In this document: piece by piece, positions 45,231 to 55,142 of the stretch | Layout: each line of letters opens with the position of its first letter | Position numbering within the stretch: the stretch's first letter is position 1 | Notes under the pieces: generated by a model | The model's input: only the letters and a program-made list of their open reading frames with translations | What the model was told of the DNA's origin: nothing | The model's database searches: none | Translations under genes and position numbers: made by a program | Assembly: GCF_000429185.2 (NCBI RefSeq) | Contig: NZ_AUBJ02000001.1 | Coordinates: forward strand, 2,852,001-2,916,000 | Direction of reading: 5' to 3' | Origin: Actinoalloteichus caeruleus DSM 43889 | GTDB lineage: Bacteria; Actinomycetota; Actinomycetes; Mycobacteriales; Pseudonocardiaceae | Length of the DNA stretch: 64,000 bases

Positions 45231-46369
45231 GACTTGCGCTCCCAGAAGCCGGGGCCGACGGGTTCGATGAAGTCGCCCTGGTTGGACGTGTCCTGGTTGG
45301 TCACCAGGAACCCGTCCTCGTCGACCATGATCGGCAGCTGGGGCAACGACCGGGTCGCGGGGCCGAAGATGGGCTTGGCGTAGCTGTGCACCACGTCGAA
45401 CTGCGACTGGTGGCAGGGGCACAGCAGCCGGCCGGTCTGCTGCTCGAACAGCGAGGTCGGGCAGCCGAGGTGGGTGCAGATCTTCGAGTAGGCGTAGTAG
45501 TCGCCGTAGTTGAAGGTCTCCTGACCCTTGCGCTTGGTCGGTTCCGAGCCCGGCCGCAGCCGGATCAGCATGACCGGGTTGTCCGACTTGCGCAGCGCCT
45601 TGAAGAGCGCGTGGTCGTCACCCCGCTCGGACTCGCGGAACGGGAAGACCGTCTCGAAACCACCGGCCTTGAGGTCCTCGGGGCGGACCAGCGAGATCTC
45701 GTGCGGATCTCCGGTGTCCCGGCGGAGGTAGACCTTCTCGCCGTCGTAGGAGCGCCACCCGGTGTGCCAGAGGGAGTCGGGGCTGTCGCTGTGCGCCCAC
45801 GGGTTCCTGACCAGCCCGCCGAGGGCGAAGACCCCCAGACCGACGCCGAACACGCCGGCCCCGGCGAGCCCGGTGCGCTTGATCAGCGAACGCCGGGCGA
45901 GGCCGCTGCGCTGACCGGAGTCCGCGAGCAGGGCGGCGGTCGTCCGCTTGTCGACCTCCGAGGACCCGCCGTCGTGGCGCTGCTGCACCGCCATCTCCTC
46001 GGGCACGAACTTCTTGGCGTAGGAGATGACGCCGATGCCGACCGCGAGGATGGACAGGCCGAGGGTGATGCCGATCAGGGGCGTGTACAGCGAGTACAGG
46101 AAGTGCCCTTCGGAGAAGGGGCTCTCGTACTGCCACGGCCAGACGACGTACAGGACGATGAAGGCCAGGCCCGAGACCGCGGCGAGGATGAACCACGCCG
46201 CCACCTGCCGCTCGGCGCGCTTCTCCGCCCTGGTCCCCTTGACCGGCCACCGGTCCTTGTACTTGACCAGCTCGACGTCGTCCAGTTGGACGCCGAGGCG
46301 CACCAGCTCGTCCTGGCTCATGTCCGCGAGCTCGGCGTCGCTCGGGACGCCCTTCTCCTGCCCGCTCAT
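45227..46369 (-). CDS. qcrA: Rieske iron-sulfur subunit of cytochrome bc1 complex
   Basis: A 380-residue Rieske protein with three N-terminal membrane helices (about 65-85, 95-120, 175-195), the actinobacterial plan. The [2Fe-2S] site is [28 protein letters not shown] near the C-terminus, giving two Cys and two His ligands plus a disulfide pair. It passes electrons from menaquinol to cytochrome cc (QcrC). Start ATG 46369 overlaps the qcrC stop, and its stop overlaps qcrB, so qcrCAB is translationally coupled. Confidence 0.95.
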   Translation of the reverse strand: MSGQEKGVPSDAELADMSQDELVRLGVQLDDVELVKYKDRWPVKGTRAEKRAERQVAAWFILAAVSGLAFIVLYVVWPWQYESPFSEGHFLYSLYTPLIGITLGLSILAVGIGVISYAKKFVPEEMAVQQRHDGGSSEVDKRTTAALLADSGQRSGLARRSLIKRTGLAGAGVFGVGLGVFALGGLVRNPWAHSDSPDSLWHTGWRSYDGEKVYLRRDTGDPHEISLVRPEDLKAGGFETVFPFRESERGDDHALFKALRKSDNPVMLIRLRPGSEPTKRKGQETFNYGDYYAYSKICTHLGCPTSLFEQQTGRLLCPCHQSQFDVVHSYAKPIFGPATRSLPQLPIMVDEDGFLVTNQDTSNQGDFIEPVGPGFWERKS

Positions 46370-47178
46370 TGCTTGGCTCCGATCCACATGGTGATGCCCA
46401 CCAACGCGCCGATTCCGACGACGAAGATGATGACGCCCTCCACCGCCGGGCCGAAGCCGCCGAGCGCGGTGAGTCCGCCCGGGCTGTTGTTGCCGTCCGA
46501 CACGGACTTGACGTACGCGATGATGTCCTGCTTCTCCTCCGGGGTGAGCTGCCGGTCGGAGAAGACCGGCATGTTCTGCGGCCCCGTGAGCATCGCGGTG
46601 TAGATCTCGTCCTCGGTCACCCCGTCCAACGCGGGGGCGAACTTGCCCGAGGACAGCGCTCCACCACGACCGGTGAAGTTGTGGCAGGACGCGCAGTTCA
46701 GGCGGAACAGCTCGCCACCGCGAGCCGGGTTCTCACCTCGCAGCGCCTCGCCGGTGGCCTCCGGCGTCTCGGGGCCGCCCCCGTTCGCCTGGATGTACGC
46801 GCCGAGGGCGTCGACCTCCTGCGGGGAGTACTTCGACGGCTTGCGCTGGGCCTGCGCCTCCTGGCGCGCCATCGGCATCCGGCCGGTGGAGACCTGGAAG
46901 TGGACGGCGGCCTCACCGACGCCGATCAGGCTCGGCCCCCGGTCGGTGACGCCCTCCAGGTTGCTCCCGTGGCAGGTGATGCACGCGTTGTTGTACAGCC
47001 GCTCGCCTTCGGCCACCAGTGAGGCCTGCTCGCTGGCGGTCGCGACGTGCGGAGTGGGCACGAGGGCGCTGTAGAGCGCACCCGCTCCGAACAGCGCGGC
47101 GCCCAGCACGAGTACGCCGGAGATCCGGCGGCGCAGCTTGGAACGGAACCCGCTCCGCCGCTTAGCGGTGGTGGTCAT
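46366..47178 (-). CDS. qcrC: Diheme cytochrome c subunit of cytochrome bc1 complex
   Basis: A 270-residue membrane-anchored diheme cytochrome c. An N-terminal signal anchor (about 19-38) is followed by heme sites CITCH (66-70) and CASCH (162-166), each with a distal methionine region ([13 protein letters not shown]), and a C-terminal helix (about 243-266). In this phylum QcrC links the bc1 complex directly to cytochrome aa3, so no soluble cytochrome c is needed. Order ctaE-qcrC-qcrA-qcrB is conserved. Confidence 0.95.
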   Translation of the reverse strand: MTTTAKRRSGFRSKLRRRISGVLVLGAALFGAGALYSALVPTPHVATASEQASLVAEGERLYNNACITCHGSNLEGVTDRGPSLIGVGEAAVHFQVSTGRMPMARQEAQAQRKPSKYSPQEVDALGAYIQANGGGPETPEATGEALRGENPARGGELFRLNCASCHNFTGRGGALSSGKFAPALDGVTEDEIYTAMLTGPQNMPVFSDRQLTPEEKQDIIAYVKSVSDGNNSPGGLTALGGFGPAVEGVIIFVVGIGALVGITMWIGAKQ

Positions 47179-47224
47179 GTGTGCGGCAACCCTTGCTGTC
47201 GAGTTCAGGCACGGACGGAAGAGA

Positions 47225-47836
47225 TCAGGGGACCAGGTAGATGCAGGCGAACAGCCCGATCCACACGATGTCCACGAAGTGCCAGTAGTACGACACGACG
47301 ATCGCCGAGGTCGCCTGGGCAGGCGTGAACTTGCTCATCCTCGTCCGCATGAGCAGGTACACGAACGCCACGAGTCCACCGATCACGTGCAGCCCGTGGA
47401 AGCCGGTCGTCATGTAGAAGACCGTGCCGTAGGCCGAGGAGGCGATCGTGGTGTCGTGGTGGACGATCATCGTGTAGTACTCGCCGGCCTGACCCGCGAC
47501 GAAGATGGCGCCCATGATCAGGGTCACCATGTACCACCGACGCAGTCCGAAGACGTCGCCCCGCTCCGCCGCGAACACACCGAGCTGGCATGTCACCGAC
47601 GACAGGATCAGGATGATGGTGAACGGCGCCGCGTAGGCGAGGTTCAACTCCGCCGGAGGCGGCGGCCACGGCCCATCGTTCTGTGCCTTCACCGTGAAGA
47701 ACATGGCGAAGAGCCCAGCGAAGAACATCAGCTCGCTGGACAACCAGACGATGGTGCCGACACTGACCATGTTGGGTCGGTTCAGCGTGTGCACGCGTTG
47801 GCTGATGGAGGGCGATGCCGTTGTCACGCGACGCAT
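47225..47836 (-). CDS. ctaE: Cytochrome c oxidase subunit III
   Basis: A 203-residue subunit III of the aa3 oxidase with five membrane helices (for example [22 protein letters not shown] and [20 protein letters not shown]). Family residues such as SSELMFFAG and TGFHGLHV are intact. It opens the ctaE-qcrCAB operon, 46 bases before qcrC. Together with ctaC and ctaF further on it forms the bcc-aa3 supercomplex; ctaD is not in this window. Confidence 0.94.
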   Translation of the reverse strand: MRRVTTASPSISQRVHTLNRPNMVSVGTIVWLSSELMFFAGLFAMFFTVKAQNDGPWPPPPAELNLAYAAPFTIILILSSVTCQLGVFAAERGDVFGLRRWYMVTLIMGAIFVAGQAGEYYTMIVHHDTTIASSAYGTVFYMTTGFHGLHVIGGLVAFVYLLMRTRMSKFTPAQATSAIVVSYYWHFVDIVWIGLFACIYLVP

Positions 47837-48073
47837 TATTACTTGGAGGAACTCCGCTCGCCCGGTCGGGTCCCGGGTCCGGCGCGGCGACGGGTCGCCA
47901 TCGTGGACGGCCGAGCCGCTCGGGCGGCCCCGTTCGGGTCATGAGGTTGCCGCGAGCGGACCAGGTTCACGCCCGTCGCCCCCCGGGGAGACGATCTCGG
48001 GCGTGACCTGCCGAAGGGCCAGCACCGGCCACGGCCACCGGCCGGGGTCGGCGGGGGGAGAGGACACCGGGAC

Positions 48074-48502
48074 ATGACCACCGAACGCGGCGGGTTCTGG
48101 CGGCGGTTGGGGTTCGGCCGCCGTCGTCCGAGCCCTGACCTCGATCCCGACGACCCCCGGCTCGTGGTGGTCGTCACGGCTTTCGACGACACCGAGGCCG
48201 CCTCGGCGAGCCTCGCCAGGGGGACGAGGTGGCGGCCCACCGAGCCCGCGTTGCTCCGGCACCACCTCGTGCTGCCACCCGATCGCGTCGCGCGCGCGGT
48301 GGAGTCGGTGACGGCCGAGGGCTACGCGGCGCGCACGGGGACCGAGGCCGGTCCGGACGGGCGGGTCACGCTCACCGCCACGCGCACCCAGCTGCTCGAC
48401 GCGCTGCACTGCTCCCAGGAGCGGTCGCGGATGGCGGGCCTCGCGCAGCGGCTCGGCGGCGACGCCCGGGGCTGGGAGGCCCTCCAACCCGAGGTCGGTT
48501 AA
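48074..48502 (+). CDS. Conserved hypothetical protein
   Basis: A 142-residue soluble protein, basic at the N-terminus (FWRRLGFGRRRPSPD), followed by alternating strands and helices: RLVVVVTAFDDTEAASASLARGTRWRPTEPALLRHHLVLPPDRVARAVESVTAEGYAAR and VTLTATRTQLLDALHCSQERSRMAGLAQRLGG. The fold looks like a small alpha/beta ferredoxin-like domain. It is divergent from ctaE and lies ahead of the receiver-like gene and trpD. I do not recognise a function. Confidence 0.7.
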   Translation: MTTERGGFWRRLGFGRRRPSPDLDPDDPRLVVVVTAFDDTEAASASLARGTRWRPTEPALLRHHLVLPPDRVARAVESVTAEGYAARTGTEAGPDGRVTLTATRTQLLDALHCSQERSRMAGLAQRLGGDARGWEALQPEVG

Positions 48503-48554
48503 CGGATAGCATCAGCGGGCATCGCTCGCGATCCCGCTGGAGGTTCAGGCGCAG

Positions 48555-48965
48555 ATGAGCACGAACATCACCAACGTCCTGGTGTTCAGCCACCGCCCCG
48601 AGGTGCGGGACGCGATCATGACCGCCGTCGGCCGGCGCCCCGCCCCGGACCTGGGCCGGGTCAGGTACGTGGAGGCGGCCACCATCGACGAGGTCGTGTC
48701 CGTCGTCGACGAGGGTGGCGCCGACCTGCTGATCCTCGACGGTGAGGCCCAGCCGACCGGTGGGATGGGCATCTCGCGGCAGCTCAAGAACGAGATCGCG
48801 GCCTGTCCCCCTGTCGTGATCGTGGTCCGCCGGCGGGACGACCGGTGGTTGGCCACCTGGTCCCAGGCTGACGCGGTGCTGGTGCACCCGCTCGACCCGC
48901 TGGCGGCGGCCGAGACGGTCGCCGAAGTCCTCCGCACGACGGCGTTGCCGGTCGTGCACGGCTGA
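48555..48965 (+). CDS. Atypical response-regulator receiver-like protein
   Basis: A 136-residue single receiver-like domain: [15 protein letters not shown], then [24 protein letters not shown] with Asp62 at the phospho-acceptor position, and [38 protein letters not shown]. The usual N-terminal acidic pair is replaced by Ser-His and the conserved Lys is replaced, so it is probably not phosphorylated in the standard way. No kinase or output domain is adjacent. It lies 11 bases before trpD and may be co-transcribed with it. Confidence 0.75.
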   Translation: MSTNITNVLVFSHRPEVRDAIMTAVGRRPAPDLGRVRYVEAATIDEVVSVVDEGGADLLILDGEAQPTGGMGISRQLKNEIAACPPVVIVVRRRDDRWLATWSQADAVLVHPLDPLAAAETVAEVLRTTALPVVHG

Positions 48966-48976
48966 ACGGAGCCGCC

Positions 48977-50032
48977 GTGTCCGACACCGTCCAGACCTGG
49001 CCCGGTCTGCTGTCGAGGCTGACCGCGCGCGTCGACCTGTCCCGAGCGGACACCGCGTGGGCGATGGACCAGATCATGAGCGGCACGGCAACCGGAGCGC
49101 AGATCGGCGGCTTCGTCGCCGCGTTGCGCGCCAAGGGCGAGGTCGCCGAGGAGATCGAGGGGCTGGCCGAGGCCATGCTCGGGCACGCCCGCCGGATCGA
49201 GGTCGGTGCCGGGGCGGTCGACGTCGTCGGCACCGGCGGGGACGGCGCGCACACCGTCAACATCTCCACCATGACCTCGATCGTGGTGGCCGCGGCCGGG
49301 CTCCGCGTGGTCAAGCACGGCAACCGGGCGGCCTCGTCCAAGTGCGGGACCGCCGACGTGCTGGAGAGGCTCGGCGTCGCGATCGACCTCACACCCGAGG
49401 CCGTCGAGCAGTGCGTCCGCGACCTGGGCATCGGCTTCTGCTTCGCGCCGACCTTCCACCCGGCGATGCGGTACACCGGCGCGGCCCGTCGGGAACTGGG
49501 CATCCCCACCGCCTTCAACGTCCTCGGTCCGTTGACCAACCCCGCCCAGCCGTCGGCCGGGCTCATCGGCTGCGCCGACCCGAGGATGGCGCCGGTGATC
49601 GCCCGTGTGCTGGCGGGCCGGGGGAACTCGGTGCTGCTGGTCAGGGGTGACGACGGTCTCGACGAGTTGACCACGACCACCACCTCGACGGTGTGGGTCA
49701 TCCACGACGGCCAGGTCCGGCAGGACGTCGTCGACCCGGACGCGCTCGGCGTGCCACTGGGCACGGCCGAGGCGCTGCGCGGCGGTGAGGCCGACTTCAA
49801 CGCCGAGGTGGTGCGTGAACTGGTCGCGGGGCGCGCCGGGCCGGTGCGCGACGCCGTCCTGCTCAACGCCGCCGGCGCGCTGACCGCGCACGACGGCTTC
49901 CGGGGGCCGTTGGCGTCCGGCATCCGGGGCAATCTCGAGCGCGCGGCCGCGGCGATCGACTCCGGTGCCGCCGCCGAACTGCTGTCCCGGTGGATCGACC
50001 ACTCGACCGCGCTGCGCTCCCGGTTCCGGTGA
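48977..50032 (+). CDS. trpD: Anthranilate phosphoribosyltransferase
   Basis: A 351-residue TrpD. The PRPP loop is [16 protein letters not shown] (GTGGD at 85-89), followed by [18 protein letters not shown] (113-130) and the metal-site DE pair in [16 protein letters not shown]. It transfers phosphoribose to anthranilate in tryptophan biosynthesis, second step. Length and motifs are complete. GTG start at 48977 follows the receiver-like gene by 11 bases. Together with aroG it covers aromatic amino-acid synthesis. Confidence 0.95.
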   Translation: MSDTVQTWPGLLSRLTARVDLSRADTAWAMDQIMSGTATGAQIGGFVAALRAKGEVAEEIEGLAEAMLGHARRIEVGAGAVDVVGTGGDGAHTVNISTMTSIVVAAAGLRVVKHGNRAASSKCGTADVLERLGVAIDLTPEAVEQCVRDLGIGFCFAPTFHPAMRYTGAARRELGIPTAFNVLGPLTNPAQPSAGLIGCADPRMAPVIARVLAGRGNSVLLVRGDDGLDELTTTTTSTVWVIHDGQVRQDVVDPDALGVPLGTAEALRGGEADFNAEVVRELVAGRAGPVRDAVLLNAAGALTAHDGFRGPLASGIRGNLERAAAAIDSGAAAELLSRWIDHSTALRSRFR

Positions 50033-50489
50033 CGGCCGGACGCTGACGGCCCGCCATCCCGGCGACGGCTCCCGACCGAGGGCGGCGCACAGGGGGCCCG
50101 CCGGGCGGCGCCCATCGAGACCTCACGCGTTCCTCACCGACCCCGTACCGCCGCTGAGCTGATCGCTGCGCGCCGCGCGGGCCGGCCCCAGGGGGATCCT
50201 CACCCCCGTCGGGATCCGCGTCGCGAGGGAGCCGCGCCGGCGCCGAGCGAACCGACCTCGGCCCCCGTCCCCTGGCATCCCCCACCGCGCCGGTGGGACC
50301 GGCACCGCCGCGTCGTCCCCGGCGCGGCCCGAGGTCCGCGCTCGGCCCGTGTCCGTCGAGGTGGTGCCGAGGACGGGCGAGGCACCTCGGGCTGGACCCC
50401 AGGGGGCTTCGCGCGCCGCTCGGTTCCCGTGGCCCGACCATCCCGCCGTGGGAGGCGGGAGGACGGACCGGCACCGAGAACACGACGAA
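50033..50489. other. Intergenic region (457 bp) after trpD
   Basis: The gap between trpD (plus) and ctaF (minus) contains no credible gene: frames are arginine/proline-rich with no conserved motif. Apart from the hairpin at its right end I see no clear element. In mycobacteria mmpS3 and a small gene occupy this place, so a lineage-specific loss is likely. Confidence 0.4.
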
Positions 50490-50512
50490 GGCCCGGATCG
50501 GTGATCCGGGCC
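50490..50512 (-). terminator. Hairpin terminator after ctaF
   Basis: A perfect 10-bp stem GGCCCGGATC/GATCCGGGCC with a 3-base GGT loop lies 40 bases past the ctaF stop on the minus strand. Confidence 0.7.
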
Positions 50513-50552
50513 TCCATCGACTACCTGGGCCCGCGCGTCGCGGGCGGTACCG

Positions 50553-50951
50553 TCACTCGTGCTCGGGACCCCGGTGGTACTCGAAGAGCAGACCGCCCAC
50601 CGTCAGCAGCACCGCGACGGTCCCGGCCACGATCAGGTACATGTGGAACATCGCCAGCCCGACGCCGGTCAGGGCGCACGCCCCGGCCAGGCCGAGCGGC
50701 CAGTAGCTCCCGGGGCTGAAGAAGCCCAGCTCACCGGCGCCGTCGCTGATCTCGCCGTCCGGGTTGTCCTCGGGGCGCTCGTCCAGCCGCCGCGCGATGA
50801 ACCGGAAGTAGACGCCGATCATCAGCGACAGCAGTCCGGTCAGGAACAACGCCGTGACGCCGACGGGCTCGCCCGCCCAGAACAGGTAGACAACCGCCAC
50901 GACGATGCAGAACACCGCCGTCAGCTCGAAGATCCTGGCTTCGACCTTCAT
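50553..50951 (-). CDS. ctaF: Cytochrome c oxidase subunit IV
   Basis: A 132-residue actinobacterial CtaF with four membrane helices (ELTAVFCIVVAVVYLFWAG, GVTALFLTGLLSLMIGVYF, WPLGLAGACALTGVGLAMF, YLIVAGTVAVLLTVGGLLF). It is an accessory subunit of the aa3-type terminal oxidase and belongs to the bcc-aa3 supercomplex. It follows ctaC at a 37-base distance on the same strand, as in mycobacteria. Confidence 0.93.
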   Translation of the reverse strand: MKVEARIFELTAVFCIVVAVVYLFWAGEPVGVTALFLTGLLSLMIGVYFRFIARRLDERPEDNPDGEISDGAGELGFFSPGSYWPLGLAGACALTGVGLAMFHMYLIVAGTVAVLLTVGGLLFEYHRGPEHE

Positions 50952-50988
50952 CGAGTCCTCGCTCCCAAACTCCGCTGCGCCGACGCGG

Positions 50989-51906
50989 TCAGTTGCCGTC
51001 CCGCGTGCTGGCCTCGCGGGCCGTGCGGTCGGTCTCGAACGGGTAGGTGGTGACTGCCTGCGGGGCGCAGAGCTCACCGCAGTCCATCTCGGTCAGCGCC
51101 TCGGCGGCCGTGTAGGGCGCACCCGTGGTCGGGTTGTCCTGCGTCCGCAGACCCATGTACTGGTCGAAGAGGTCGGTCGGCAGCGCGCGGACCTCGAAGT
51201 TCATCATCGCGTGGTACGAGCCGCACAGCTCCGCGCACCGCCCGACGAACGAACCGGAGCGGTCGATGGTGTTCTGGAAGACGTTGTCCTGGTTGTTCGC
51301 CTCGGGGTTCGGGATGTTGTCCCTCTTGAAGAGGAACTCGGGAACCCAGAAGGAGTGGATCACGTCGTTCGAGTACAGCTCGTACTGGATCACCTGGTCG
51401 GTGGGCAACACCAGCAGCGGGATCTCGTCGCTCGTGCCGATCGTGCTGACCTCGTCGCCGTCCGGGGTGGTGTAGCCCTGGTAGCGGAACTCCCAGTTCC
51501 ACTGGAAGGCCACCACGTCGACGGTGACGTCCGGATCATCCTCGGTGTTGGTGACGTAGTTCTGCGTCACCGCCGTGAAGTAGAAGAGCACGGAGATCAT
51601 GACCACCGGGATGACCGTGTAGACGATCTCCAGCGGAACGTTGTACTGCGTCTGCCTCGGCATCTCGTCACCGCGCTTGCGGTGGAAGATGACGGGCCAC
51701 AGGATCAGGGCCCAGACGATGACACCGACGACCAGGGCGGCGATCACCGACCAGGTCCAGAGCTGGCGCATGTCGGTCGCCTGCGGGGTGATGCCCTCGG
51801 GCCACCCGAAACGAAGTACGTCCCCGGCTGAGCATCCGGTGGTCGCGATGGCGACCAGGCCGAACAAACCGCTCAGCTTGGTCAGCCGTGCTGCCTTCGG
51901 ACCCAC
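50989..51906 (-). CDS. ctaC: Cytochrome c oxidase subunit II
   Basis: A 305-residue subunit II. A lipoprotein-type signal (lipobox TTGC with Cys25) is followed by two membrane helices and the CuA domain. CuA ligands are visible in VIHSFWVPEF (His) and GRCAELCGSYHAMMNFEV (two Cys, His, Met). It takes electrons from QcrC. Start is GTG 51906. It is divergent from asnB, the same arrangement as in mycobacteria. Confidence 0.95.
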   Translation of the reverse strand: MGPKAARLTKLSGLFGLVAIATTGCSAGDVLRFGWPEGITPQATDMRQLWTWSVIAALVVGVIVWALILWPVIFHRKRGDEMPRQTQYNVPLEIVYTVIPVVMISVLFYFTAVTQNYVTNTEDDPDVTVDVVAFQWNWEFRYQGYTTPDGDEVSTIGTSDEIPLLVLPTDQVIQYELYSNDVIHSFWVPEFLFKRDNIPNPEANNQDNVFQNTIDRSGSFVGRCAELCGSYHAMMNFEVRALPTDLFDQYMGLRTQDNPTTGAPYTAAEALTEMDCGELCAPQAVTTYPFETDRTAREASTRDGN

Positions 51907-52132
51907 TACTCGACGCCTCCTCGCTCAGACTTTCCGCCGTGGCGGTACCGCGTCGCCGCCACGTCCAGCGCGCGAGCAACGCCGCCGGATCTCGTGCGGA
52001 AGCGTAGCCCAGCAACTTGTGCACCGCCGTCCCGGGGTGAGCCGCGACGGACGGCCGCCGCCCCCGGCATACTGGCCAGACGTCCCGACGGACGTCAGAA
52101 CTGCAACCCGATGCGGGAAGGTGCGGAACGGC

Positions 52133-54061
52133 GTGTGTGGCCTACTGGGTCTGGTCTGCCCCACTGAGAACGACGCCACGGCGGCTCGCGCCTCCGTCGC
52201 GGAAGCGATGCGCTGCCAGCGTCACCGCGGTCCCGATGAGACCGCGACGCTCCAGCGGGACGAGGTGGTCTTCGGCTTCAACCGGCTGTCGATCATCGAC
52301 GTCGAGCGCTCACACCAACCGCTCACCTGGGGGCCACCCGAGTCCCCCGAGCGCTACACCATCATCTTCAACGGCGAGATCTACAACTACCTCGAGCTCC
52401 GCGCGGAGCTGGTCGAGCAGTTCGGTGCCCGGTTCGGCACGGACGGCGACACCGAGTCGATCGTGGCCGCCTACCACTACCTCGGCCCGTCGGCGGTGGG
52501 TCGCCTGCGCGGCATGTTCGCCTTCCTGATCTGGGACTCCGAACGGCAGGTCGTCTTCGGTGGCCGTGACCCGTTCGGGATCAAGCCGCTGTACTACATC
52601 ACCGGGCCGCACGGGGTGGCCTTCTCCAGTGAGAAGAAGAGCCTGCTGCACCTGGCGCCGTCCCTGGGCCTCCAGCCCGCGCTGAACCAGAGCGCGCTGC
52701 AGTACTACCTGACGCTCCAGTACGTCCCCGAGCCCGCGTCACTGCACCACGGCATCCGGCGGATCGAGTCCGGCACCTCGTTCACGATCGAGCCGGGCAG
52801 CCAGCCGGTGACCGAGCGGTACTTCACCCCCACCTTCGCCCCCCGCCCGACGAAGGGGCCGGCGGACTCGAACCGGCTGTACAACGAGATCGCCGACGTG
52901 ATGCGCGACTCGGTGGCCAAGCACATGCGGGCGGACGTGACGGTGGGTTCCTTCCTTTCGGGGGGCATCGACTCCACCGCCATCGCGGCGCTGGCCAAGC
53001 AGCACAACCCCCAGCTGATCACCTTCACGACGGGCTTCGAGCGGCAGGGCTACTCGGAGGTCGACGTGGCGGCCGAGTCCGCGGCGGCGATCGGCGTCAA
53101 GCACGTCGTCCGCACGGTGTCGGCGGACGAGATGATGGAGCACCTGCCCTCGGTCGTCTGGTACCTCGACGACCCGGTGGCCGACCCGGCGCTCGTCCCG
53201 CTGTGGTTCATCGCCAGGGAGGCTCGCCAGCACGTGAAGGTCGTGCTGTCCGGCGAGGGCAGCGACGAGCTCTTCGGCGGCTACACGATCTACCGGGAAC
53301 CGCTGTCGCTGGCGCCGTTCGAGAAGGTGCCCGGCACGCTGCGCAAGGTCATGGGTCGGGTCTCGGCGAAGATCCCGGAGGGCGTCCGGGGCAAGGACCT
53401 GCTGCGCCGGGGTGCCCTGTCGTTGGAGGAGCGCTACTACGGCAACGCCCGGATCTTCCGCGACGACCAGTTGCGGCGGGTGCTGCGCACCTTCGACCCG
53501 GTGCTCTCCCATCGTGACATCACCGCGCGTGCCTACCGGGAGTCCGAGAGCTGGGACCCGGTCACGAGGATGCAGTACGTCGACATGTTCACCTGGCTGC
53601 GGGGCGACATCCTGGTCAAGGCCGACAAGGTGACGATGGCCAACTCGCTGGAGCTGCGGGTGCCCTTCCTCGACCCCGAGGTGTTCCGGGTGGCCTCCCG
53701 CATCCCGCTGGAGGAGAAGATCACCCGCGAGACCACGAAGCACGCGCTGCGGCAGGCCCTGCGGGACATCGTCCCGGCGCACGTGCTCAACCGGCGCAAG
53801 CTGGGCTTCCCGGTGCCCCTCCGGCACTGGCTGCGGGACGAGATGTACGCCTGGTCGCGGGATGTCGTCCAGCGTTCGGACACCGACAAGCTGATCGACA
53901 AGAACGCGGTGCTCGCCATGATGGAGGAGCACCGGAACGGCTCCATCGACCACAGCAGGCGGATCTGGGCGCTGGTCGTGTTCATGCTGTGGCACGGCAT
54001 CTTCGTGGAGGGGCGGATCAACCCCGAGATCCCCGAGCCGCACTACCCCGTCCGGGTGTAG
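52133..54061 (+). CDS. asnB: Asparagine synthase (glutamine-hydrolysing)
   Basis: A 642-residue class B asparagine synthetase. Cys2 (after the initiator) is the glutaminase nucleophile (MCGLLGLV), with the RGPDE and NGEIYNY segments of the Ntn domain. The C-terminal ATP-pyrophosphatase domain carries SGGIDS at 276-281 and LSGEGSDELFGGY. The GTG 52133 must be the start because the Cys must follow Met directly. It is divergent from ctaC, the arrangement seen in mycobacteria; besides asparagine synthesis, AsnB homologues there amidate mDAP in the cell wall, but the two roles cannot be separated here. Confidence 0.93.
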   Translation: MCGLLGLVCPTENDATAARASVAEAMRCQRHRGPDETATLQRDEVVFGFNRLSIIDVERSHQPLTWGPPESPERYTIIFNGEIYNYLELRAELVEQFGARFGTDGDTESIVAAYHYLGPSAVGRLRGMFAFLIWDSERQVVFGGRDPFGIKPLYYITGPHGVAFSSEKKSLLHLAPSLGLQPALNQSALQYYLTLQYVPEPASLHHGIRRIESGTSFTIEPGSQPVTERYFTPTFAPRPTKGPADSNRLYNEIADVMRDSVAKHMRADVTVGSFLSGGIDSTAIAALAKQHNPQLITFTTGFERQGYSEVDVAAESAAAIGVKHVVRTVSADEMMEHLPSVVWYLDDPVADPALVPLWFIAREARQHVKVVLSGEGSDELFGGYTIYREPLSLAPFEKVPGTLRKVMGRVSAKIPEGVRGKDLLRRGALSLEERYYGNARIFRDDQLRRVLRTFDPVLSHRDITARAYRESESWDPVTRMQYVDMFTWLRGDILVKADKVTMANSLELRVPFLDPEVFRVASRIPLEEKITRETTKHALRQALRDIVPAHVLNRRKLGFPVPLRHWLRDEMYAWSRDVVQRSDTDKLIDKNAVLAMMEEHRNGSIDHSRRIWALVVFMLWHGIFVEGRINPEIPEPHYPVRV

Positions 54062-54158
54062 GGCGACCCCGGCCGCGAGCGGGGTGTCGGTCACGCTCCA
54101 TAACCGGCACCCCACCCAGTCGAGTGAAACCCGGTCAGGGGGGCCTCGCGGGCGATGT

Positions 54159-54170
54159 TACTGGCCAGTA
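54159..54170. promoter_or_regulatory. Perfect 12-bp palindrome upstream of a small gene
   Basis: TACTGGCCAGTA sits just above the -35 region of the small gene whose -10 (TACCGT) is at 54198-54203. Its TTACT-N4-AGTA form resembles operators of GntR/TetR-type regulators. Regulator unknown. Confidence 0.4.
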
Positions 54171-54210
54171 GCAGTGGGAACGGCCCGTGCGGCTGCCTAC
54201 CGTCTGCGGT

Positions 54211-54399
54211 GTGGACACACCAGGCAGGATTGATCCGGCCTCGCTGCGCGAACTCATCGTCGACGGCGGCCAGGTCCCCGTTGACCTGCTGAGATCCGAG
54301 GCGGAGGTGCCCGCTCCACGGCCCGCCCCCGTCTGGGAGGTCGACGACGAGTGCGTTGACCAGGTCGGTGGGTTCCCCAGCGTGGGCGACTGCGGCTGA
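54211..54399 (+). CDS. Small hypothetical protein
   Basis: A 62-residue acidic protein, VDTPGRIDPASLRELIVDGG at the start, then QVPVDLLRSEAEVPAPRPAPVWEVDDECVDQVGG. The first half can form helices and the rest is extended. I do not recognise a family. Support for expression is a TACCGT box exactly 7 bases before the GTG, the spacing shown by many genes in this window, plus a palindrome just upstream. A start at GTG 54187 would add eight residues. Coding status is tentative. Confidence 0.4.
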   Translation: MDTPGRIDPASLRELIVDGGQVPVDLLRSEAEVPAPRPAPVWEVDDECVDQVGGFPSVGDCG

Positions 54400-55142
54400 C
54401 CGAAGGCGGTGGCGGGCCGGCTGCGACCACGCAGCGGCACGCCTTCACCGCCCGGATGAGGAACACCACGCCCGGCAGGGGCCCCACGGGCACCACCTGG
54501 TCCCGCCCAGCCACCCGTACGCGCGGCCCCCACCACCACGACGAGGGGCCACCGGCCGGGCGGCGGACGGCACCGCCGGTGGGGTGGTCGGGCGCGCTCC
54601 ACCCGTCCCTCGTGCTCCGGGTGCCACCGCGCGGCGACCCGCGCCGCTCCCCAGCCGAGCCGCCACCGGCCCCGGCCGGGTGGCAGGGACGGTCCCGTCC
54701 GCGAGCACGACCCGACCGGCGCTCCGGCACGAACCCACGACCTGGTTCCCGTGTCCCCCGTGGCGCTGGGGCCTGCCACGCTCCGCTGGTGCCGCCTCGC
54801 TGGCACCCGGAAGCCAGCGGCCGCCCCACCGGGCGCCCTGACCCACCACGCCAGCCCGCCGCCCCCGAGGGGCGGAACCGCCCCGGTCGGGCGGGGAGCT
54901 TCGCTCGCGTTCCCGCGCCCCTCGCGACCGTCGCCGTCCGGCCACCGACCGGACGCGGTCGGGCGCTCCGGGGCACCGGAGGTGGCGGTGGACGTCGGCG
55001 CGCCTGCCGGAGCGGCTGGTTCACCTACCCCTTCGTGCGACTTCCTTGGTCATTTTCCGCGCCCTACGGTGGTGAAACGACGAGAAAGTGCGACCGCAGA
55101 CCCGTGTCAGCCGACGCCCGCCTCGCACGGAAGGTCAAGGCC
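54400..55142. other. Extremely GC-rich intergenic region (743 bp)
   Basis: Dominated by proline/arginine/glycine-coding frames in all readings with no recognisable motif and no consistent reading frame. The nucleoside-kinase gene adoK (Rv2202c) that follows asnB in mycobacteria is absent. Only at about 55030-55080 does the composition fall (for example TTGGTCATTTTCCGC), which may be the promoter of the next gene. Confidence 0.4.

Noticed and set aside
54254-55024. 256-codon minus-strand frame in the GC-rich gap
   Set aside because: Composition entirely Pro/Arg/Gly without motifs; no start signals.
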